This document shows positions 56,589-64,000 of a stretch of DNA of 64,000 nucleotides, piece after piece. How positions within the stretch are numbered: position 1 is the stretch's first letter; each line of letters begins with the position of its first letter. The DNA comes from Microvirga terrae. GTDB taxonomy: Bacteria > Pseudomonadota > Alphaproteobacteria > Rhizobiales > Beijerinckiaceae. The translations under genes and the position numbers were made by a program. The notes under the pieces are model-generated. The model ran no database searches, had not been told where the DNA came from, and saw nothing but the letters and a program-made list of their open reading frames with translations. The stretch lies in contig NZ_CP102845.1 in assembly GCF_013307435.2 (NCBI RefSeq), positions 2,241,001 to 2,305,000 of the forward strand, written 5' to 3'.

Positions 56589-56753
56589 TCATCTGTCAGG
56601 AATGCACGCTCAAGATCCTGTCCTCGCTGGAGGTGGGCAAAGCGAGACAACTGCGCTGCATCAAAACAGAGCGTGATGTCCCTCAGGGATCATCCGCAGC
56701 ACTTCCCCTCGGCGCAGTCGTTCATGAGCCACGACCCCTGACGACCATCCCCG
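56500..56753 (+). repeat. 254-bp direct repeat, copy 2
   Basis: The partner of 54486-54739, with no gaps and six mismatches. The palindrome GATGTCCCTCAGGGATCATC is at 56675-56694. The dehydrogenase start at 56833 follows 80 bases later. The unit between the copies is dehydrogenase plus zinc ribbon. Confidence 0.9.
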
Positions 56754-56832
56754 CAGAGATCTGCCCCGTACTGTCACGAGTTCCGGACGCAGGACCCTCT
56801 GCATCTTCGTTGGACAAGAGGAGGAAGAAGGC

Positions 56833-58008
56833 ATGCGAGCCCTCGTTTGGCACGGCAAGGAAGATATTCGCTGCGACACAGTCACTGACCCCGAAATCGA
56901 GCAGCCGCGCGACGCTATTATCAAGGTGACGAGTTGTGCCATCTGCGGCTCGGACCTGCATCTGTTCCATAATTTCATTCCAGCCATGCTGCCCGGCGAC
57001 ATCATGGGGCACGAGATGATGGGAGAGGTCGTCGAGGTCGGGCCCGAAGCGAGGGGCAAGCTCAAGAAGGGGGACCGCGTCGTTGTCCCGTTCACGATCA
57101 TCTGTGGCGAGTGCGATCAGTGCAAGCGCGGCAACTTCTCCGTCTGTCAGCGGAGCAACCGCAAGAAGGATCTCGCCGACAAGGTGTTCGGCCACGCGAC
57201 CGCGGGTCTGTTCGGCTATACGCATCTGACCGGCGGCTATCCTGGAGGGCAGGCCGAATATCTGCGCGTTCCCTTCGCCGATGCGACCCACATCAAGGTG
57301 CCGGATGGAATTCCGGACGAGAAGATTCTCTTCCTCGGTGACATCTTCCCGACCGGCTGGCAGGCGGCCGTCCAGTGCGACATCCAGCCGACGGACACGG
57401 TGGCGATCTGGGGCTGCGGCCCAGTCGGCCAGATGGCGATCCGCAGCGCCGTCCTTCTTGGCGCCAAGCAGGTGATCGCCATCGATCATCTGCCGGAGCG
57501 CCTGGAAATGGCGGAAGCCGGTGGCGCCATCACGATCAACTTCGATGAAGAGAGTGTAGTCGAGCGTCTGAACGAGCTCACCGGCGGCGAGGGCCCGGAA
57601 AAGTGCATCGACTGCATCGGGATGGAAGCCCATGTCTCGCCCTCCATGCCGGATACCGTCTACGACCGCGCCAAGCAGATGCTGGGAGCCGAAAGCGACC
57701 GGCCGCACGTGTTGCGCGAGATGATCTACGTCTGCCGCCCGGCCGGAGTGATTTCGATTCCCGGTGTCTATGGCGGATTGGTCGATAAGATCCCAATGGG
57801 TCAGCTGATGAACAAGGGGCTAACCCTTCGCACCGGCCAGACGCACGTCAACCGGTGGACCGATGACCTTCTGCGCCGCATCGAGGAAGGACAGATCGAC
57901 CCTTCGTTTGTCATCACCCACACCGTGAGCCTCGAGGAGGGGCCCGAGATGTACAAGGTGTTCCGCGACAAGCAGGACAGCTGCATCAAGGTGGTTTTGA
58001 AGCCCTAA
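56833..58008 (+). CDS. zinc-dependent alcohol dehydrogenase
   Basis: A 391-residue MDR enzyme. Catalytic zinc Cys is in [13 protein letters not shown] with GHEMMG; the structural loop is [15 protein letters not shown]; the Rossmann loop is [13 protein letters not shown]. It is closest in layout to the gene at 49081: both have IFPTG- or AAPTG-type segments before the Rossmann loop. GAGGAGGAA precedes the start. The membrane protein gene follows 18 bases later, so the two form an operon. Confidence 0.93.
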   Translation: MRALVWHGKEDIRCDTVTDPEIEQPRDAIIKVTSCAICGSDLHLFHNFIPAMLPGDIMGHEMMGEVVEVGPEARGKLKKGDRVVVPFTIICGECDQCKRGNFSVCQRSNRKKDLADKVFGHATAGLFGYTHLTGGYPGGQAEYLRVPFADATHIKVPDGIPDEKILFLGDIFPTGWQAAVQCDIQPTDTVAIWGCGPVGQMAIRSAVLLGAKQVIAIDHLPERLEMAEAGGAITINFDEESVVERLNELTGGEGPEKCIDCIGMEAHVSPSMPDTVYDRAKQMLGAESDRPHVLREMIYVCRPAGVISIPGVYGGLVDKIPMGQLMNKGLTLRTGQTHVNRWTDDLLRRIEEGQIDPSFVITHTVSLEEGPEMYKVFRDKQDSCIKVVLKP

Positions 58009-58026
58009 AGACCGGAGAGAGAAGAC

Positions 58027-58626
58027 ATGGCTTATTACATCTCGAACATTGCCCGGTCCAAGGGCGACCCGAAGGTCCTCCGCTCCGGCCCCAGCTCGCT
58101 GGGGGCCGCTGATCGCCTGGCCAAAGCGCTGGGTTGGTATAGCATCGGCCTGGGCTTAGTGGAGCTGATTGCGGCGGAGCGCATCACCCGGGCGCTTGGA
58201 ATGGAGGGCAAGGAGGCCCTCGTGCGGGCCTACGGCGTCCGCGAACTCGGGCACGGCATCGTCTCGCTCTCGCCAGACAAGCAGCTGGGATTGTGGAGTC
58301 GCGTCGCCGGAGACGGGCTCGACATCGCCACCCTGATGACAGCCATGCGGCATGACAATCCGAAGCGCGACAATGTCGGAATTGCTCTTGCGGCGGTGCT
58401 GGGAGTGACGCTGCTCGACATCATTGGCGCGCAGGGGGTCACGGCCCGCCACAGCCGCCCTCGTGGCCGGCCACGTTCCTACAGAAATCGGACAGGTTTC
58501 CCGCAGGGTGTCCAGACGGCGCGGGGCGCCGCCAGGGACTTCCAGGTGCCTCCGGACATGCGGGCCGCACCACCCCTCGCCGCAGTGTCCGATCGTGCCC
58601 CGCAGGAGAGGGCACGCTCCCATTGA
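58027..58626 (+). CDS. membrane protein (SRPBCC/cyclase-associated type), low-complexity C-terminus
   Basis: A 199-residue protein. Three hydrophobic segments are visible: LGWYSIGLGLVELIAA near residue 35, LGHGIVSLS near 78 and VGIALAAVLGVTLLDIIGA near 117. The core AYGVRELGHGI and RHDNPKRDNVG is shared with proteins found beside SRPBCC genes in Hyphomicrobiales. The last 60 residues are Arg/Pro-rich and disordered. GGAGAG precedes the start. The function is unknown; it follows the alcohol dehydrogenase in one unit. Confidence 0.78.
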   Translation: MAYYISNIARSKGDPKVLRSGPSSLGAADRLAKALGWYSIGLGLVELIAAERITRALGMEGKEALVRAYGVRELGHGIVSLSPDKQLGLWSRVAGDGLDIATLMTAMRHDNPKRDNVGIALAAVLGVTLLDIIGAQGVTARHSRPRGRPRSYRNRTGFPQGVQTARGAARDFQVPPDMRAAPPLAAVSDRAPQERARSH

Positions 58627-58718
58627 CTTAGAGACGATACGGCTGTGTTCGAGCGGCGTTCACGCTGCGAGGGGGCGGCCGTATCCCACACGATCATTGC
58701 CACACGATGGAGGCGAGC

Positions 58719-59879
58719 ATGCTCAGGCTCTCACCGGTGACCCTGCTTCTCGGGACACTCTTGGCCACCACATCCATGGCACAGCAGAGTGCAGCCCCAT
58801 CGCAGGGTCCGGCGCAACTGCAGCAGGTCGCCAGCTTTGAACACCAAGTGACCGGAGTGACCGTTTCGAAGGATGGGCGGATCTTCGTCAACTTCCCGCG
58901 TTGGACGGAGGATGCACCGATCTCGGTGGCCGAGGTAACGCGCGACGGCCAGATCAAAGCTTACCCGGATGACGAGTGGAATTCCTGGCGCAATGCCAAG
59001 AAGAACCAGATGTCTGCCGGGGATCACTTCGTGTGCGTCCAGAGCGTCGTAGCCGATGCGCACGGCAATCTCTGGGTTGTCGATCCTGCCGCGCCAGCTA
59101 CAGCACCCGTCGTGCAGGGTGGGCCCAAGCTCGTCAGGATCGACCTGAAATTGAACAAGGTTGCGCAGGTGATCCGCTTCGACGAGACGGTCGCGCCTCA
59201 GGGCAGCTACCTGAACGATGTGCGGTTTTCACCGGATGGGCGGCATGCCTACCTGACCGATGCCGGGGCCAAGGGTGCACTCGTTGTTGCGGATCTACAG
59301 AACGGCAAGGCTCGACGCGTCCTTGACGGCCACCCGAGCACCCAGCCGGAAAAGGACGTGGTGGTGAAGACCGATGGGCAGGAGTTGCGCCGGCCTGACG
59401 GGCGCGGAGTCGAATTTGCCGCCGACAGCATCGCGCTCTCTCCCGATGGTCGCACGCTTTATTGGAAAGCCCTGACCGGGCGGACACTCTATCGCGTCTC
59501 GACGGATGCCTTGGAGAACCCACGTCTGTCCGGGAAGGATCTCGAAGCTCGGGTGGAGCGTGTCGTCGAGTCCGAGCCGACGGACGGCCTTTGGATCGAT
59601 GGACGGGGGCGGCTTTATCTGAGCGCGATTGAGCAGGATGCCGTGAAGCTCCGTGATGAGGATCGGATCACCACCCTTGTCCAGGACAAGCGGCTGCGCT
59701 GGCCCGATACATTCTCCGAGGGACCCGACGGAACGATCTACGTTACCAGCTCCCGCATCCAGGACATGAGCTGGTTCAAGCCCGAGAGTGGTCCGCGCCT
59801 TGAAACCCAGCTGTGGCGGATCGAGCCCAGACAGAACGGGGAGGCGACCGGGTCGACCGGGCAGCCCCAGCGACCCTGA
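58719..59879 (+). CDS. secreted MRJP/Yellow-like beta-propeller protein
   Basis: About 386 residues from ATG 58719, with GGAGGCGA upstream; 58707 is also in frame. A signal peptide covers about the first 22 residues (SPVTLLLGTLLATTSMAQQ). The propeller reads GVTVSKDGRIFVNFPRW, GNLWVVDPAAPA, LNDVRFSPDGRHAYLTDAG and SIALSPDGRTLYWKALTG, which fits the major royal jelly protein/SMP-30-like group. It is probably periplasmic, perhaps a lactonase or ligand binder. A membrane protein gene follows 30 bases later. Confidence 0.87.
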   Translation: MLRLSPVTLLLGTLLATTSMAQQSAAPSQGPAQLQQVASFEHQVTGVTVSKDGRIFVNFPRWTEDAPISVAEVTRDGQIKAYPDDEWNSWRNAKKNQMSAGDHFVCVQSVVADAHGNLWVVDPAAPATAPVVQGGPKLVRIDLKLNKVAQVIRFDETVAPQGSYLNDVRFSPDGRHAYLTDAGAKGALVVADLQNGKARRVLDGHPSTQPEKDVVVKTDGQELRRPDGRGVEFAADSIALSPDGRTLYWKALTGRTLYRVSTDALENPRLSGKDLEARVERVVESEPTDGLWIDGRGRLYLSAIEQDAVKLRDEDRITTLVQDKRLRWPDTFSEGPDGTIYVTSSRIQDMSWFKPESGPRLETQLWRIEPRQNGEATGSTGQPQRP

Positions 59880-59909
59880 CGGAGCAGTTGGGATAACAGG
59901 AGGTCTGCC

Positions 59910-61061
59910 ATGATGGGGCGACTGGAGCAGGGCCTTGGAATACTGCTGATCCTGGTCATCTTGCTCGATATCTTTCTGACTGTGCTCTACGCCCGGATCG
60001 GCACCAGCATCATTGGCTCCAGGATCGCGCGGCTGGTCTGGACTACATTCGTTAAAGGCTCGACAGTTTTCGGCTCCAGACGAGGAGCGGCTCTGTCCTT
60101 CTGCGGTCCAGTCATCCTCGTGCTGCTGGTTGGTGTTTGGGCTCTCGGGCTGACGCTCGGGGCGGCGTTGATCATGCACCCGGAACTCGGCACCTCCATC
60201 CGTGCCAGCAACGGCGAGACACCCACCGACTTCGTCACCACGATGTATGCCGGTGGTACCAGCATGGCCATCGTCGGGGCGAGTGACTTCACCCCACACA
60301 CGAGCCCGACACGGCTGCTCTTCCTGTTCAACTCGCTGATCGGCATGTCGGTGATGTCGCTGACGCTGACCTATCTGATGCAGGTCTATACAGCGCTCCA
60401 GCGGCGGAACGTGCTGGCCATGAACATCCATTTCCTCTCAGGGTGCACAGGCGATGCCGCCGAACTGCTGGCACGTCTCGGACCTCAGGGGCAGTTCAGT
60501 GGTGGCTACACGAACCTGTCGGAGCTCGCCGTTGAGATGACCCAAGCCAAGGAGGCACATCACTTCTACCCGGTGCTGTTCTATTTCCGCTTCAGCGACC
60601 CATACCACTCGGTGTCCCGTTCCACGCTGGTCGCATTGGACACGGTGAGCCTGATCAAGAGCGCCCTGAATGATCAAAAGGATGGCTGGCTGAAGGAGGC
60701 AGGAGCCGTCGCGCAGCTGTGGGAAGCGTCGATGATGCTGGTCACCACCTTGGAGGACACCTTTCTCCCCCATGGGGCACCGGACCGGGAGGCCGACCCG
60801 GATCAGCAGACCCGAGACCGATGGCGAGCACGTTACCGTGATGCCCTGCTTCGGCTTCAGCGGGCGGGGATCGAAATCACGGTTGATGTGCAGGCCGGTG
60901 CCGAGGCTTACATCGCCTGCCGAATGCAATGGGACCATCACATCACGAACCTGGCTCCCTCGATGGCTTACAGCATGGAGGAGATCGATACGGCAATGAG
61001 CCGTTTAGGATCGAAGGACCGCCCGCACGATCCGAGGGTCCGCCTGCATGTGGCCGAATAG
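59910..61061 (+). CDS. channel-like membrane protein with altered selectivity filter
   Basis: A 383-residue protein. Transmembrane helices are near residues 8-28 (GLGILLILVILLDIFLTVLYA), 66-88 and 132-155. Between the last two is a pore-type loop, GGTSMAIVGASDFTPHTSP, that aligns with the potassium-channel segment but has GAS where GYG is expected. A soluble C-terminal domain of about 220 residues follows. AGGAGG precedes the start. It may be an ion channel with other selectivity or a non-conducting relative. Confidence 0.75.
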   Translation: MMGRLEQGLGILLILVILLDIFLTVLYARIGTSIIGSRIARLVWTTFVKGSTVFGSRRGAALSFCGPVILVLLVGVWALGLTLGAALIMHPELGTSIRASNGETPTDFVTTMYAGGTSMAIVGASDFTPHTSPTRLLFLFNSLIGMSVMSLTLTYLMQVYTALQRRNVLAMNIHFLSGCTGDAAELLARLGPQGQFSGGYTNLSELAVEMTQAKEAHHFYPVLFYFRFSDPYHSVSRSTLVALDTVSLIKSALNDQKDGWLKEAGAVAQLWEASMMLVTTLEDTFLPHGAPDREADPDQQTRDRWRARYRDALLRLQRAGIEITVDVQAGAEAYIACRMQWDHHITNLAPSMAYSMEEIDTAMSRLGSKDRPHDPRVRLHVAE

Positions 61062-61087
61062 CGGGAGCCGATCCGATGGAGGCGACA

Positions 61088-61318
61088 ATGCCGCTCAGCG
61101 AGACGGCCTGCGAGATCTTCGGGTTCTTTCGTGAGACCCACCGAAAGCCCGGCGCACGCATGACAATGGCAACGCTGGATGCACACTTCGGAACAGATCC
61201 TGTTGTTGCCGTGGCCGTTTCCGAGTTGAAGCAGCTTGGATACGTGACCGTGCCGGATGCCGGGACAGTCGAATTGACGGACCTTGGCTTCGACGCAATC
61301 CATCGTAGCATCGCATGA
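61088..61318 (+). CDS. small winged-helix-like protein
   Basis: About 76 residues from ATG 61088, which has GGAGG 5-6 bases upstream; 61076 is in frame. The order ETACEIFGFFRETHRK, MATLDAHFGTDPVVAVAVSELKQLGYV, VELTDLGFDAIHRSIA looks like a short winged helix with a beta wing. No other domain is present. It begins 26 bases after the channel-like gene. It could be a small DNA-binding protein; the identity is unknown. Confidence 0.6.
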   Translation: MPLSETACEIFGFFRETHRKPGARMTMATLDAHFGTDPVVAVAVSELKQLGYVTVPDAGTVELTDLGFDAIHRSIA

Positions 61319-61332
61319 ACGTCTTCTTTTTG

Positions 61333-61365
61333 GCACTTCCCAGAAGTGCACCGAGGGTCAGCTCT
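61333..61365. repeat. dispersed intergenic repeat, copy B
   Basis: A 33-base segment, GCACTTCCCAGAAGTGCACC onward, with 27 of 33 bases shared with 27366-27398. It contains the hairpin GCACTT-N5-AAGTGC and lies 15 bases after the small winged-helix gene, so it could also act as a terminator. Confidence 0.5.
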
Positions 61366-61530
61366 GACGGCGAATACCGGACGCTCCTGAAGCACTCGGA
61401 ACCCTGTTCGGCCCCTCTGACAGGGATCGGGGAGGAACGACGCAGCGCGTGGACCAACAACATAGGTTAATGGCGAAGCCTAACGTTCGCTGCTACAGGG
61501 TAAGAACCTTTCTCACCCCACCTCCCTGCC

Positions 61531-61731
61531 ATGCCCTCCAAATCCACGATCACCGCGTCGCTCACCCCTGAACTGACTGCCTTCATCGCCGCCAAGGTGA
61601 GGAGCGGCCGCTACCGCAGCGCCAGCGAGGTCGTGCGTGCGGCCCTGCGTTTGCTTGATGAGCGTGAGAGCGAGATCGAGACAAAGCGTAGCCGGTCCGG
61701 CAAAGAAAAGCGCGACATCCATGCTCGATAG
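61531..61731 (+). CDS. ParD-like antitoxin without a ParE partner
   Basis: A 66-residue protein. Residues 1-48 match the ParD/CopG ribbon-helix-helix: STITASLTPELTAFIAAKVRSGRYRSASEVVRAALRLLDERE. The tail is short and basic (ETKRSRSGKEKRDIHAR), unlike the usual toxin-binding end. No ParE gene follows; instead, the kinase start at 61721 overlaps the last 11 bases. It may be an orphan repressor or a decayed module. Confidence 0.75.
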   Translation: MPSKSTITASLTPELTAFIAAKVRSGRYRSASEVVRAALRLLDERESEIETKRSRSGKEKRDIHAR

Positions 61732-64000
61732 CGGTTCCACCCTAGGCTCGGACTTCCTTGAGGGCGGGGGCGAGATGGGTGCGCTCATCCGCGTCCATGA
61801 TTGGATCGGGACTCGGCTTGGACCGATCTCCGACTGGCCGCAGAGCCTGCGGACCACGGTCAGCCTCATGCTTCGCTCCCCGGTTCCCATGGTCCTGCTC
61901 TGGGGGCCGCACGGGGTCATGATCTACAACGATGCCTATACGGTCTTCGCCGCCGGGCGGCACCCGCGCGTGCTCGGCGCCGGGGTGCTGGAAGGCTGGC
62001 CGGAGGTCGCTGAATTCAATGCCAACGTCATGCGCGTGGGCTTGTCCGGCGGCACGCTGTCCTACCGCGACCAGGAACTGACGCTCCACCGCAACAGCGT
62101 TCCCGAACAGGTCTGGATGAACCTGGACTACAGCCCGGTGCTCGACGAGAGCGGGCGGCCCGGAGGTGTGCTCGCCATCGTGGTCGAGACCACCGAGCGG
62201 GTGCTGGCCGAGCAACGGACGGCCCAGGAAGGCGAGCGCCTGCGCGAGATGTTCGAGCAGGCTCCCGGCATCATGGCGATGTTCAGGGGGCCCGATCACG
62301 TTTACGAGATGGCGAATGCCGCCCATCTCGACCACATCGGGCACCGCGACCTGATCGGGAAGACCGTACGCGAGGCGCTGCCGGAACTTGCGGGACAAGG
62401 CATTGTCGAACTCCTGGATGAGGTCTACGCCACGGGAACGCCTTACGTCGGGCACCAGAGGGCGGTCAGCCTCCAGAGGCAGGCCGGCGCTCCCCGGGAA
62501 ACCCGCTACGTCGACTTCGTCTTTCAGCCGATCAGGGATGCCCGAGGCCGGGTTATGGGCATCTTCGTCCAGGGGCATGACGTCACCGAGCACGTCCGCT
62601 CCCAGCTTGCCCTGCGCGAGAGCGAGGCTCATCTCACGGCGGTCTTCGCCCAGGCCGCGGCGGGCCTCGTGGAATGCGACCTCTCGGGCCGCTTCCTGCG
62701 GGTCAACGACCGGTTCTGCACGATCGTCGGGCACACGCGTGAGGAACTTCTGGGTGGCCTGCGGATGCAGGACCTCACTCATCCCGAGGATCTGCCCGCC
62801 AATCTTCGTGAATTCCAGCGGGTGCCCGAAACAGGAGAGGCGTTCGAGATCGAGAAGCGCTACCTGCGTCCAGATGGCCAAACGGTCTGGGTCAGGAATG
62901 CAGTGTCACCGGTCTACGACGATGCCGGCAGGCCGCGCACCATGGTTGCGGTGTGCATCGACTTGACTAGAAAGAAGCGGATCGACGCGGCGCGGCAAGA
63001 GAGCGAGGCCCGCCTGGCCTCCATCTTTGATCAAGCCGCCGCTGGCTTGTCCGAGGTCAGCCTCGATGGGCACTTCCTGCGCGTGAACGATGAGTTGTGC
63101 CGTCTTCTTGGCCGCTCCCGCGAGGAATTGCTTGGGCTCGGGATCCTGGACGTGACCGCTGCCGCTGACATTCCGCCGAGCCGAAGGGCCGTCGCAGAGG
63201 CCTTGGAGACGGGAGGGCCCGTGTCGCTGGACAAGCGTTACCTGCGGCCGGATGGCACCCTTGTCTGGGCCAACAGCAGCATCACGCGCCTGAGCCGGGC
63301 GGAGGGACAGTCCGAGACTCTGCTCGCGGTCACGGTCGACCTTACCGCACGCCATGAGGCTGAAGTGGCGCTGCGCGCGAGCGAGGCCCGCCTAAGATTG
63401 GCTCTGGATGCGGGGCGAATGGCTGTCTGGCAGAGCGACACCCGCACCAACACCATCACCATCTCGCCTGAACTGAACCTTCTGCTGGGCTTCCCGGCGG
63501 ATGCAGCCCCGAGCACTGAGGACATCAGGTCGCGCTACGCCCCAGGAGCGCGGGAAGGCCTCCGGGCGGCTGCGGCTGCGGCGCTCGCGCGTGGGGACCG
63601 CAATGCCGAGGGCGAACTCGAGGTCATCTGGCCCGACGGCTCGCATCATTGGTTGCTCGTCCGCGCCGAGCTGGAGGTCAAGGCTGCGGCTGACGGTGCC
63701 CCGCAGATCAAGGCAACAGGGATCGCGTTCGACATCACCGAGCGCAAGCGCTGGGAGGAACACCAGCGGCTGCTGATCAACGAGCTGAACCACCGGGTGA
63801 AGAACACGCTGGCCACGGTGCAAGCCATGGCAGCCCAGAGCCTGCGGCAACTCGGGGAGGAAAGCCGGCCGAAGCTTCAATCCTTCGAGGATCGCCTGTT
63901 CGCTCTGGCACGGGCTCACGACGTGCTGACCCGCGAGAACTGGGAAGGCGCGGAAATCCGGCAGATCATCGACGAGGTGGTCGAGCCCTACGCGCGCGGG
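61721..64000 (+). CDS. multi-PAS sensor histidine kinase, HWE/HisKA_2 type (partial)
   Basis: A frame open from ATG 61721 to the window edge, at least 760 residues. The N-terminal PAS-like region (VHDWIGTRLGPISDWPQSLR) is shared with the protein at 51482. PAS/PAC units lie near residues 170-295, 300-425, 425-550 and 550-675, each ending with TER- or DLT-type linkers. The dimerisation/phospho-acceptor helix reads LLINELNHRVKNTLATVQA near residue 686, the HWE/HisKA_2 signature. The ATPase domain lies beyond the window. It overlaps the ParD-like gene by 11 bases and could signal to the response regulator at 53955. Confidence 0.88.
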   Translation, partial: MLDSGSTLGSDFLEGGGEMGALIRVHDWIGTRLGPISDWPQSLRTTVSLMLRSPVPMVLLWGPHGVMIYNDAYTVFAAGRHPRVLGAGVLEGWPEVAEFNANVMRVGLSGGTLSYRDQELTLHRNSVPEQVWMNLDYSPVLDESGRPGGVLAIVVETTERVLAEQRTAQEGERLREMFEQAPGIMAMFRGPDHVYEMANAAHLDHIGHRDLIGKTVREALPELAGQGIVELLDEVYATGTPYVGHQRAVSLQRQAGAPRETRYVDFVFQPIRDARGRVMGIFVQGHDVTEHVRSQLALRESEAHLTAVFAQAAAGLVECDLSGRFLRVNDRFCTIVGHTREELLGGLRMQDLTHPEDLPANLREFQRVPETGEAFEIEKRYLRPDGQTVWVRNAVSPVYDDAGRPRTMVAVCIDLTRKKRIDAARQESEARLASIFDQAAAGLSEVSLDGHFLRVNDELCRLLGRSREELLGLGILDVTAAADIPPSRRAVAEALETGGPVSLDKRYLRPDGTLVWANSSITRLSRAEGQSETLLAVTVDLTARHEAEVALRASEARLRLALDAGRMAVWQSDTRTNTITISPELNLLLGFPADAAPSTEDIRSRYAPGAREGLRAAAAAALARGDRNAEGELEVIWPDGSHHWLLVRAELEVKAAADGAPQIKATGIAFDITERKRWEEHQRLLINELNHRVKNTLATVQAMAAQSLRQLGEESRPKLQSFEDRLFALARAHDVLTRENWEGAEIRQIIDEVVEPYARG

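Noticed and set aside
59295..60431. 378-residue minus-strand ORF
   Set aside because: It is antisense to the MRJP-like and channel-like genes, both of which have clear domains and ribosome-binding sites.
61742..62881. 379-residue minus-strand ORF
   Set aside because: It is antisense to the PAS kinase frame, which is open to the window edge with clear PAS and HWE-type motifs.

Overview
The window is GC-rich bacterial chromosomal DNA. It looks like an alphaproteobacterium of the Hyphomicrobiales, possibly close to Microvirga or Methylobacterium. The inference rests on gene content: several sugar-type ABC importers under ROK, IclR and LacI control, PAS proteins and an HWE/HisKA_2-type kinase, Pit plus DUF47, a class II UvrA, and zinc alcohol dehydrogenases kept with SRPBCC-type stress proteins. 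The genus is a guess.

Layout. (1) 1-3691: the end of an integrated element. A P4-type tyrosine integrase faces a 3' fragment of a tRNA-Lys gene (the attachment site). Behind it lie an unknown protein, two AlpA/excisionase-like HTH proteins and a primase-helicase gene broken by an internal deletion. (2) 3791-8139, minus strand: a DUF3616 protein, then a ThuA-like protein, a Gfo/Idh/MocA oxidoreductase and a ROK regulator. (3) 8336-12557, plus strand, divergent from ROK: a complete CUT1-type sugar ABC importer (binding protein, two permeases, UgpC/MsmK-like ATPase). (4) 12885-27321: a second carbohydrate or sugar-acid cluster with an IclR regulator, two enolase-superfamily dehydratases, a VOC protein, an amidohydrolase, an ABC importer lacking its own ATPase, two aldo/keto reductases, an RraA-like aldolase, an SDR, a cupin and an iron-type alcohol dehydrogenase. 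IclR-type palindromes occur both at the IclR/VOC divergent promoter and before the ABC importer, which suggests one regulon. (5) 28206-29874: Pit phosphate transporter and DUF47 partner. (6) 30238-40618: a NUDIX hydrolase and a LacI regulator are divergent around one operator. A second, perfect copy of the operator precedes an AfuABC/FbpABC-like importer, a dual-specificity-type phosphatase, two inositol-monophosphatase-family enzymes and an alkaline phosphatase with a frameshift. The set suggests uptake and dephosphorylation of a phosphorylated sugar or polyol. (7) 40810-45887: a chimeric ORF joining the start of alkB to an integrase catalytic domain, then SDR, Old Yellow Enzyme, MDR and NADP-binding reductases. 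(8) 46286-48832: a class II UvrA. (9) 49081-59879: three zinc alcohol dehydrogenases, an SRPBCC protein, a membrane protein often found with them, a kinase-less PAS-receiver-LuxR protein, a single-domain response regulator, a FmdB-type zinc ribbon and an MRJP/Yellow-like secreted protein. A 254-bp direct repeat carrying a decayed LuxR tail stands before two of the dehydrogenases. (10) 59910-64000: a channel-like membrane protein, a small winged-helix-like protein, an orphan ParD-like antitoxin, and the start of a large multi-PAS kinase that runs off the window.

No complete tRNA, rRNA, CRISPR array or intact insertion sequence was found. The strongest unusual points are the alkB-integrase chimera, the paired LacI and IclR operator architectures, the repeat-bounded dehydrogenase block, and the degenerate receiver in the PAS-LuxR protein. 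All functional calls come from reading motifs by eye; no database search was run.
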